Shown here piece by piece: positions 1-5,337 of a stretch of DNA of 13,403 nt (the stretch's first letter is position 1; the number at the start of each line of letters is the position of its first letter). The stretch is from contig CAYSLA010000089.1 in the NCBI GenBank assembly GCA_964431685.1, positions 1-13,403 of the forward strand, read 5' to 3'. The notes beneath the pieces are model-generated. The model was not told where the DNA came from, did no database searches, and saw only the letters and a list, made by a program, of their open reading frames with translations. The position numbers and the translations under genes were made by a program. This DNA is from CAYSLA01 sp964431685 (lineage in GTDB: Bacteria > Armatimonadota > UBA5829).

Positions 1-269
1 TCTTGTCCGGACATAGTATAACACGCCCGCGAACGGTTCGACAACGAGCGGCAGATTCTGGACAATTCCGGAGGAGATGTGATATCCTCTCCAAAGGCAT
101 ATTCGTCACAAGATTCCACATTTCGACTCCGCTCAATGCTTGTCGATAACGACGCCAAGTGCCCAAGAACCCTTGTCGACGCCCAGTACCGCGGGCAGGT
201 GTTGTTCTCTGTGTGATGAGCGTGGATTCCTCCTGCCTTTGAGAAACCCGAAAGGTTGGCTGAACATAG
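1..269. other. Upstream region without a convincing gene
   Basis: No frame gives a protein I recognise. One minus-strand frame stays open from about 200 to the window edge, but it has no ribosome site, no family motif and an arginine-rich make-up typical of shadow frames. Another minus frame encodes a short peptide containing VLGVDKGSWALGVVIDKH (stop at 133-135). It faintly recalls the LGVD...G motif at the catalytic start of ISL3-type transposases, but is far too short to call. A recurrent-looking motif sits at 119-138. I see no clear -35/-10 pair for the mannosidase that follows. Confidence 0.5.
119..138. repeat. Possible short dispersed-repeat fragment
   Basis: The 20-mer CATTTCGACTCCGCTCAATG has CATT/AATG ends and, from memory, resembles a short intergenic sequence that recurs in many bacterial genomes. 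Only one copy is visible here, so its repeat status is recollection and not demonstrated in this window. Confidence 0.3.
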
Positions 270-3200
270 ATGGCAAGTCTTAACGACGTAGTCCGCTGCA
301 GGAGCGAGGAGATCCGCGCCAGCTCCTTACTCAAACAAGAAGCACTGAATGGCTGGCAGATAAGACATGCCCGGCATGTTGCGCCCGAACAGTATGAGTA
401 TACCGATGACTGGGCGAACTTGGACGTAAACGGGATGTGGGCCACGCAGGGACAGACCGCTTTTCTGCGCAGGACCGTCACGATCCCGGCGACCTGGACC
501 GGGCTTAGGGTCGGTCTGGACATTATGACGGGAGGCGAAGGCCTGCTGACTATCAATGGCCAGCCATATCACGGGGTGGACGACAACAGAGTGTACATCC
601 TCCTTACGCCATCCGCAAAAGGCGGCGAGACGTACGAGTGCGAGATTGAGATGAAGACGGGCAACTACTTCGAGTTCGTCGTGAACGATCACACCACACC
701 CTACATCCTTTCCCGCGCTCATCTGGTGGGTTTGGACAGGGACATCGAAGAGGCCTACTACGACTTCCGAGTCGTCTATGACGCAGCCGCAAGCGAAACC
801 AATCCCCTGCTGCAGGAGGCCATATTCCTCGCCGCAAGAGATGCCCTTAGTATCGTCGACTTTCGCGACAAGAACAACGTTGTTTATAAGACCGGCCTGG
901 CTGAGGCAAGAAAGAAGCTATCGGATAACCTCGCGGCGATCGACTTCGGCCACAGCCTGGGCAAAGCGCATTTTGCCGGTCACTCACACATCGACGTTGC
1001 GTGGCTCTGGCCTCTGAAAGAGACCGCTCGCAAAGTCGGACGGACCTATTCCACCGTTACGGCTCTGATGGACGAGTATCCGGACTATCACTTCGTGTGC
1101 AGCCAGGTGCCGTTGTTCATCTATCTCAAAAAATACTTCCCAGCGGTCTATGAGAAGGTCAAGGCAAAGATTGCCGAGGGCCGGTTCGAGCCGATCGGAG
1201 GCACCTGGGTGGAGAACGACACCAATGTTGTCTCAGGCGAGTCGCTGGTTCGGCAGTGTCTCTACGGGAAGCGGTTCTTCGAGCAGGAATTTGGCCTGGA
1301 TATCAAGGTGGGGTGGCTACCTGACGTTTTCGGCTACTCGTGGGCGCTGCCGCAGATCTATCGAAAGTCCGGTCTGGACTACTTTATGACCTCCAAGATC
1401 AGTTGGAGCGATACAAACCGGTTTCCGCAGGATACGTTCTGGTGGGAAGGGATCGACGGCACCAGGATATTCACGCACCTGATCCAGGGCACATATAACC
1501 ACAGCGTTATGCCCGGAGACGTGCGAAAGCAGTTTGACGACTACGCGTCCAAGTTGAGCTGCCCGGAGTTTCTGATCTCATATGGGTTTGGCGATGGCGG
1601 AGGCGGTCCCACGCGCGAGAATCTTGAGTATATTCCCAGAATGGCAAACATTCCCGGACTGCCCAAAGCGTCAACCGGACGCACACACGACTTCTTCAAA
1701 AGGATCTACTCCGAGGCAAAGGATCTGCCGGCATGGAACGGTGAGCTCTATCTGGAATACCACCGGGGAACGTATACGACGCAGGCGCTCAGCAAGAAAT
1801 ACAACCGGCAGTCTGAGCTTCTATATCGCGAGGCTGAGATGCTTGCATCCATCGGCACGCTCTTCGGACTGGACTATCCACAGGCCGACCTCGTCGACGG
1901 TTGGCAGACGATCCTGCTGAACCAGTTCCACGACATACTTCCCGGCTCGTCGATCAATGATGTCTACGTGGATTCGCACGAGCAGTACAGGCAGGTTTTG
2001 TCGGTTGCCCGTGAGATAAAGAGCAGCGGACTGAAGACGGTTGCCGACCGCGCCGACACGAGCGGCGAGGGCGCGCCAGTCGTGGTTTTCAACTCGCTTT
2101 CGTGGCAGCGCACCGGGGTTGTCGAGGCGCCCCTTGATGGGGCGAGATTTGAAGTCGCGCCCCATCAAGGGGGTGATTATGTGGCGATCAGCCCAGATGG
2201 CGATACGTCCGATGTCCAGATTGCGGATGGCAAGGCGGTCTTCACTGCCGAGAAAGTGCCTGCCTGCGGTTTTGCCGTGTACCGGTTGGTGCCTCTTGAT
2301 GGGGCGCGATTTGACCCTGAACTTGATTCAGGGGCGCCCCATCAGGAGTCTGCGTTCCAGGTGGATGGCGAAAAGATCGTTACCCCGTTGTACGAGGCCG
2401 CCCTGGCTTCCGATGGCACGCTGACCCGGCTGTACGACCGCGCCAGCGAGCGCGAAGTGATTCCCGCAGGCGAACGCGCAAACGTGCTGCAGGTGTTCGA
2501 GGACAAACCGGTCGCCAACGAGGCGTGGGATATCGATCTGGAATACCAGGACAAAGTGTGGGAATTTGCGGCGAAATCGGCTCCGAAAGTGCTGGAGAAC
2601 GGGCCTGTGCGGCTGGTCCTCGGCACGAGTTACACCTACGGCTCATCGACGCTAGACCAGCAAGTCATCTTCTACGCCGATTCGCCGAGGATCGACTTCA
2701 TCAACCACGTGGACTGGCAGGAGCGCAAGACCATGCTCAAGGTTGCGTTCCCCGTTGAAGTGCGCAGCCCGAAAGCCACCTACGAAATCGCGTTCGGCGC
2801 AATCGAGCGGCCCACTCACTGGAACACGAGCTGGGACAAAGCTCGGTATGAGGTCTCCGGCCATCGCTGGGCGGATCTGAGCGAGTCCGGCTATGGAGTC
2901 AGCATTCTTAACGACTGCAAGTTCGGTTGGGACATCAAGGACAATGTGATACGCCTTACTCTGCTCAAGTCGCCGGAGAGCCCCGATCCCCTGGCCGACA
3001 AGGGCGAGCACGATTTCACCTACTCGCTCTACCCGCACGTCGGCGACTGGACGCAAGGCACCGTCCAAGCCGCACAGGAGTTGAACCTGCCTCTTGACGG
3101 CATTCTGGCCAAAAGCCACGAAGGTGAACTGGGTACTGCACGCTCGTTCGCAAGCGTCGACCAGCCGAACGTGATCATCGACACGCTCAAGAAGTCCGAA

Positions 3201-3404
3201 GACGGCGACGACCTGATCGTGAGGGTCTACGAGGCCCACGGCGCCCGCTGCCCGGTTAAGCTCGCGTTTGACAGGCCCATCGCGTCGGCTGTCGAGTGCA
3301 ACTTGCTTGAAGTGGGCGACGGCCCGATCGAGTTCAAAGGTTCTGAGATCCGATTCTCGATCAAGCCGTTCGAGCTCAGGACATTCCGCGTGCGGTTGCG
3401 GTAG
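270..3404 (+). CDS. Alpha-mannosidase, glycoside hydrolase family 38
   Basis: This is a retaining, zinc-dependent exo-alpha-mannosidase that should release mannose from alpha-mannosides, and is complete at 1044 aa, a normal size for Ams1/MAN2C1-type enzymes. An N-terminal beta-rich domain (about 1-225) precedes the catalytic domain. There the zinc motif HSHIDVAWLW gives H240 and D242, GWLPDVFGYS gives the presumed nucleophile D352, GFGDGGGGPT lies at 439-448, and NQFHDILPGSS gives zinc ligand H554. The rest (about 600-1044) is the beta-sandwich region, ending in a family-typical FELRTFRVRLR. No signal peptide is seen, so it is probably cytoplasmic. The ATG at 270 has AAAGG 14 nt upstream, a weak and distant ribosome site, but no later Met fits the family better. 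Two related palindromes are translated in frame at residues 621-635 and 675-693. The stop is TAG. Substrate linkage cannot be read from sequence. Confidence 0.95.
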   Translation: MASLNDVVRCRSEEIRASSLLKQEALNGWQIRHARHVAPEQYEYTDDWANLDVNGMWATQGQTAFLRRTVTIPATWTGLRVGLDIMTGGEGLLTINGQPYHGVDDNRVYILLTPSAKGGETYECEIEMKTGNYFEFVVNDHTTPYILSRAHLVGLDRDIEEAYYDFRVVYDAAASETNPLLQEAIFLAARDALSIVDFRDKNNVVYKTGLAEARKKLSDNLAAIDFGHSLGKAHFAGHSHIDVAWLWPLKETARKVGRTYSTVTALMDEYPDYHFVCSQVPLFIYLKKYFPAVYEKVKAKIAEGRFEPIGGTWVENDTNVVSGESLVRQCLYGKRFFEQEFGLDIKVGWLPDVFGYSWALPQIYRKSGLDYFMTSKISWSDTNRFPQDTFWWEGIDGTRIFTHLIQGTYNHSVMPGDVRKQFDDYASKLSCPEFLISYGFGDGGGGPTRENLEYIPRMANIPGLPKASTGRTHDFFKRIYSEAKDLPAWNGELYLEYHRGTYTTQALSKKYNRQSELLYREAEMLASIGTLFGLDYPQADLVDGWQTILLNQFHDILPGSSINDVYVDSHEQYRQVLSVAREIKSSGLKTVADRADTSGEGAPVVVFNSLSWQRTGVVEAPLDGARFEVAPHQGGDYVAISPDGDTSDVQIADGKAVFTAEKVPACGFAVYRLVPLDGARFDPELDSGAPHQESAFQVDGEKIVTPLYEAALASDGTLTRLYDRASEREVIPAGERANVLQVFEDKPVANEAWDIDLEYQDKVWEFAAKSAPKVLENGPVRLVLGTSYTYGSSTLDQQVIFYADSPRIDFINHVDWQERKTMLKVAFPVEVRSPKATYEIAFGAIERPTHWNTSWDKARYEVSGHRWADLSESGYGVSILNDCKFGWDIKDNVIRLTLLKSPESPDPLADKGEHDFTYSLYPHVGDWTQGTVQAAQELNLPLDGILAKSHEGELGTARSFASVDQPNVIIDTLKKSEDGDDLIVRVYEAHGARCPVKLAFDRPIASAVECNLLEVGDGPIEFKGSEIRFSIKPFELRTFRVRLR
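2130..2172. repeat. In-frame palindromic element, copy 1
   Basis: A perfect 15-bp inverted repeat (2130-2144 with 2158-2172, arm CCCCTTGATGGGGCG) with a 13-nt loop sits inside the mannosidase gene. It is translated as PLDGARFEVAPHQG from residue 621. Its left half (2133-2152) matches copy 2 (2295-2314) at 19 of 20 positions. It lies in the non-catalytic C-terminal half. Confidence 0.85.
2292..2348. repeat. In-frame palindromic element, copy 2, with a nested hairpin
   Basis: A 15-bp inverted repeat with one G-U pair (2293-2307 with 2334-2348) encloses a second perfect 7-bp hairpin (CCCTGAA 2315-2321 with TTCAGGG 2327-2333, 5-nt loop). It is translated as PLDGARFDPELDSGAPHQE from residue 675. 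The PLDGARF and APHQ ends match copy 1; the middle is about 4 codons longer. Confidence 0.85.
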
Positions 3405-3465
3405 GGCGTGGGTTCCAATTAGGCTGAGTGGAACTTGCCAAACGTTTTTCGCACGGCTCAGCATC

Positions 3466-3489
3466 AGCCCGACTAGTCGCCTTCGGGCT
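3466..3489. other. Small hairpin between convergent genes
   Basis: AGCCCG (3466-3471) pairs with CGGGCT (3484-3489) around a 12-nt loop, and the 10-bp palindrome CGACTAGTCG lies at 3470-3479. It sits in the 83-bp gap between the mannosidase stop and the minus-strand gene's stop, overlapping the latter. No U-tract follows on either strand, so it is at most a weak candidate for a shared terminator. Confidence 0.25.
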
Positions 3490-4063
3490 ATCCGCCCCAG
3501 TTGTCATCGAACCAAACGGCGGGCACGCCGCACCGAGCAGCCGCTCTCTGCAAGCAAGCCTGGGTATCACAAAACTTCTCGGCCGTATCCACGTCCTTGA
3601 TTAGTGCGCAAGGAGGTTTGCAGCCTATGGAATTCAGCCTGCTAATTATGTAGCTGTCTATTGGGCAGTAGAGCCAGTGGCTTATTCGTTCGACAACTTC
3701 ATCGGGGAAGTACCTGCTGTAGATTACGACGTTTCTAACATAGACGTTGAGAATCTTGGCCGCGTGTCCCCATTTGTACCCGGGGTAGATACTTGGCCTT
3801 GCTTTCTCGGAATTCAGGTCTCCGATTCTCTGTGCCACCCTCTCAAGATTCTCCTCAAACCACTGCCTGTAGTTGTCCTGCCCGTCGAAACCAGGTATGA
3901 GATCGACATCTATGCCAAGAAGAACCGGAAGCACCCCTTCTTTTGTCCCAGGCGCAAATACGCGGGTCACTGATGGGCTCAGTGCATCTCTGGCCGAGAC
4001 GAACTTCATCCTCTCCTTGTGCTGATCCTTGATTCGCGCGAACTCGTCTCCTAGAACGTCCAC
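3488..4063 (-). CDS. Uncharacterised protein with CPIDS and C-terminal W-x-D-D-x-W motifs
   Basis: I do not recognise a named family. With the GTG at 4063 the product is 191 aa, soluble, mixed alpha/beta, with no signal peptide or membrane segment. Visible features are an N-terminal charged helix (5-22), a hydrophobic strand with acidic residues (VLPVLLGIDVDLIP, 44-57), KWGHAAKILNVYVR (97-110), WLYCPIDSYII (130-140) and a terminal VWFDDNWG (183-190). From memory, the GHA-K-LN-Y and CPIDS motifs recur in a widespread family of small proteins of unknown function; this is unverified. The GTG start is preceded by GGGAGGG (4068-4074) at a 4-nt spacing. An in-frame ATG at 4009 with AAGGAG close by would give 173 aa. 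The frame stays open up to 4246, but that part covers the mttB-like remnant. The stop is TAG. It converges on the mannosidase and adjoins the toxin-antitoxin island. Confidence 0.6.
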   Translation of the reverse strand: MDVLGDEFARIKDQHKERMKFVSARDALSPSVTRVFAPGTKEGVLPVLLGIDVDLIPGFDGQDNYRQWFEENLERVAQRIGDLNSEKARPSIYPGYKWGHAAKILNVYVRNVVIYSRYFPDEVVERISHWLYCPIDSYIISRLNSIGCKPPCALIKDVDTAEKFCDTQACLQRAAARCGVPAVWFDDNWGG

Positions 4064-4140
4064 GTTTCCCTCCCAACCCGAACGCCGACACCTCAGCCAG
4101 AACGATGCCGGATGGGGTCGCAGACCCCGAGGATTCCGTC

Positions 4141-4165
4141 TGGGCGCGATTCCATATCGCGCCCA
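4141..4165. repeat. 10-bp perfect hairpin
   Basis: TGGGCGCGAT (4141-4150) pairs perfectly with ATCGCGCCCA (4156-4165) around a 5-nt loop. The GGGCGCGATT core also occurs in palindromic copy 2 inside the mannosidase (GGGCGCGATT, 2302-2311), so it may be a shorter relative of that family. Confidence 0.55.
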
Positions 4166-4182
4166 ATCATTGGTTACTAATT

Positions 4183-4213
4183 CTAGAACCCCTTGATGAT
4201 CTCCTCCATCTTC
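4183..4213 (-). repeat. Direct repeat, distal copy (mttB-like 3' end remnant)
   Basis: This stretch matches 30 of 31 bases of 5307-5337, the end of the MttB-like gene. On the minus strand it reads MEEIIKGF followed by TAG. The only difference is a synonymous Gly codon (GGG versus GGT). Upstream of this the similarity fades quickly, and an in-frame TAG lies two codons before the ATG. It is therefore not part of an intact gene. Confidence 0.8.
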
Positions 4214-4307
4214 TATGCTTCGGCCTGGCCTCACGCGACGCCACACTCATACTTCGCGGGCGCGTGCCCCGAAGGTTGCTCGCGTTGCGTGGGTCGAATG
4301 TTCTGTA

Positions 4308-4331
4308 CTCCGGGCGTGTTTTCGCCCGGAG
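4308..4331. terminator. GC-rich hairpin downstream of the toxin gene
   Basis: CTCCGGGCG (4308-4316) pairs perfectly with CGCCCGGAG (4323-4331) around a 6-nt loop. It lies about 50 bp past the toxin stop on the minus strand. There is no U-run after the stem on the minus strand, so intrinsic termination is uncertain; it could equally be a repeat. Confidence 0.35.
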
Positions 4332-4359
4332 CGAGATTCGCACTGGCTGGCGCAGAGAT

Positions 4360-4379
4360 ACAGCCGGCAGACCGGCTGT
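4360..4379. terminator. Hairpin immediately after the toxin stop
   Basis: ACAGCCGG (4360-4367) pairs with CCGGCTGT (4372-4379) around a 4-nt loop. It begins 3 nt beyond the TAA of the minus-strand toxin gene. No U-tract follows. Its position suggests a 3'-end stabiliser or a weak terminator for the toxin-antitoxin transcript. Confidence 0.4.
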
Positions 4380-4382
4380 GAT

Positions 4383-4799
4383 TTACGTCTCGCTGTCCGT
4401 TTCCTGCGAACCGTACTGTCTAAATCCGGCTTCTATGAAGTGTTTGTCAAAACCGATGAAGTCCGTGACGCCCTTTGAGCGCATCACGAGGAAACTCACC
4501 ACATCAACAAAACTTAGCTTGGGTGTCCTGTTCTGAGCCTGATACTCAACTGCCTGCGCGTGCAGATGTGAATCCACCCATACAATATCAAATGAGGTAG
4601 CGCGCCGCAGGAACAGAAGGGAGGCATCCGTGCCTATTCTACGCTGAACAAGAGCCGCCGCCTCCACCAGAATGTAACTATGCACAAGTATTCGTTCGCC
4701 TGCGGATTCCGCCGACTGCATCTTTTCAAATGCTTGACAGTGAAAAGAGTCTACCTCCATTGCTAAGGCGATGATGCCGGACGTGTCAAGGAATATCAA
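4383..4799 (-). CDS. PIN-domain ribonuclease toxin (VapC-like)
   Basis: This is a predicted metal-dependent endoribonuclease toxin of a type II toxin-antitoxin system. It starts IFLDTSGIIAL, placing the first acidic residue at D5 as is usual for PIN domains. Further likely metal ligands are E46 (ILVEAAALV), D99 (LSFVDVVSF) and D118 (IGFDKHF), so all four expected acidic positions are present. I chose the TTG at 4799 because GGAGG (4806-4810) precedes it by 6 nt and it gives the usual N-terminus (138 aa, 14-bp overlap with the antitoxin). An ATG at 4823 would add 8 residues but lacks a ribosome site, and an ATG at 4868 is less likely still. The overlap suggests translational coupling to the antitoxin. 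The stop is TAA, followed by a hairpin. The RNA target is unknown. Confidence 0.88.
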   Translation of the reverse strand: MIFLDTSGIIALAMEVDSFHCQAFEKMQSAESAGERILVHSYILVEAAALVQRRIGTDASLLFLRRATSFDIVWVDSHLHAQAVEYQAQNRTPKLSFVDVVSFLVMRSKGVTDFIGFDKHFIEAGFRQYGSQETDSET

Positions 4800-5046
4800 G
4801 GAAGTCCTCCGCAAGGTAGTCATCGTGGCGGATGGAAATATCGGTCTCTCCGGACTTTCCCATGCCAATCCACGGGTGCTTCTTCAACAGGTCCGTCCCG
4901 CTGACGGCTTCCGGATGCGTGCACTCGCCCAAGTGCTGTCGCAGAATGTCTCTTGCAATGGCAGACATGGATGTCCTGCGATTATGTGCCGCCTCCCGCA
5001 AGGCCTCGTATGTATCATCATCTAACTGAAATTGAGTTCTCACCAT
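4786..5046 (-). CDS. Ribbon-helix-helix antitoxin (VapB-like)
   Basis: This 86-aa protein has an N-terminal ribbon-helix-helix DNA-binding fold: a strand at VRTQFQLD (2-9), then helices at about 11-23 (DTYEALREAAHNR) and 26-40 (SMSAIARDILRQHL). The acidic C-terminal half (45-86) is the expected toxin-binding tail. It should neutralise the PIN toxin encoded just downstream and, with it, repress its own promoter. The ATG at 5046 has AGGAGA (5055-5060) 8 nt upstream. The gene overlaps the toxin, in antitoxin-first order. The stop is TGA. The RHH fold and context support the call strongly; the VapB label is by association. Confidence 0.88.
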   Translation of the reverse strand: MVRTQFQLDDDTYEALREAAHNRRTSMSAIARDILRQHLGECTHPEAVSGTDLLKKHPWIGMGKSGETDISIRHDDYLAEDFLDIP

Positions 5047-5063
5047 GGTTCAACTCTCCTGCC

Positions 5064-5088
5064 ACAGCATGCTGTATTAATGTCATTA
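5064..5088. promoter_or_regulatory. Candidate operator palindromes of the toxin-antitoxin operon
   Basis: Two perfect palindromes sit between the -10 box and the antitoxin ribosome site: ACAGCATGCTGT (5064-5075) and TAATGTCATTA (5078-5088). A longer pair, TTACAT (5086-5091) with ATGTAA (5110-5115), and the 8-bp ATCATGAT (5104-5111) bracket the -10. RHH antitoxins bind such symmetric sites, so autoregulation here is likely but inferred. Confidence 0.5.
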
Positions 5089-5095
5089 CATTTCC

Positions 5096-5124
5096 ATTAT
5101 ACCATCATGATGTAAATACGTGCA
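5096..5124 (-). promoter_or_regulatory. Extended -10 promoter for the toxin-antitoxin operon
   Basis: On the minus strand TGGTATAAT carries a consensus TATAAT (5096-5101) with the TGn extension. The -35 region, about 17 nt upstream (TGCACG, 5119-5124), is poor, as expected for an extended -10 promoter. The transcript would begin near 5088 with a leader of about 40 nt containing the palindromes. Confidence 0.65.
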
Positions 5125-5253
5125 TCTCACGCAAGCGCTATCGCCGTTTGCGCCTCCCGCCGCGTATTGGCACAGTCTCCTGAGCCAGCTGCAAATCTAA
5201 CCGGGGCTACCTACGGCTCAAGTGCTGTTACCGGCAGATGCGCCACAGAAGCG

Positions 5254-5285
5254 TGTAGGGGCGGACACATCGGTCCGCCCCTACG
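5254..5285. repeat. GTAGGGGCG-type palindromic repeat
   Basis: GTAGGGGCGGAC (5255-5266) pairs perfectly over 12 bp with GTCCGCCCCTAC (5273-5284) around a 6-nt loop, with a G-U pair extending the base. It lies 22 bp beyond the stop of the MttB-like gene on the minus strand, so it may also punctuate the operon's 3' end. Its GTAGGGGCG/CCCCTACG ends recur at 13103-13165. Confidence 0.75.
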
Positions 5286-5306
5286 GAATGACGGATGTAA
5301 TGGCCG

Positions 5307-5337
5307 CTAGAAACCCTTGATGATCTCCTCCATCTTC
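5307..5337 (-). repeat. Direct repeat, copy within the mttB-like gene
   Basis: These are the last 31 bases of the MttB-like coding sequence including its TAG stop. The other copy lies at 4183-4213, 1124 bp away in the same orientation. The pair encloses the VapBC-like module. Confidence 0.8.

Larger units (their letters stand above)
4064..4382. other. Gene-free spacer with hairpins and an mttB 3'-end remnant
   Basis: No supportable gene was found here. The spacer contains a GGGGTC/GACCCC hairpin (4114-4128), a 10-bp hairpin (4141-4165), a 31-bp copy of the mttB-like 3' end (4183-4213), a 9-bp hairpin (4308-4331) and an 8-bp hairpin just after the toxin stop (4360-4379). The open minus-strand frame through the right half is arginine-rich and has no family features. 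Confidence 0.6.

Noticed and set aside
1..210. Minus-strand frames in the left flank, one with a peptide faintly like an ISL3 transposase catalytic start
   Set aside because: The matching stretch is about 20 residues with a stop directly after it. There are no inverted-repeat ends and no further transposase motifs.
2130..2348. The mannosidase palindromes as a CRISPR array or a terminator
   Set aside because: There are only two unequal copies without regular spacers, they lie inside a conserved coding frame, and neither is followed by a U-tract.
2652..3464. A 270-codon open minus-strand frame opposite the mannosidase C-terminus
   Set aside because: It is fully antisense to an intact conserved enzyme, and its composition looks like a shadow frame without motifs.
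4064..4246. N-terminal extension of the uncharacterised protein up to an ATG at 4246
   Set aside because: The extension is arginine/glycine-rich and crosses the mttB 3'-end remnant and a hairpin. The GTG at 4063 has a good ribosome site.
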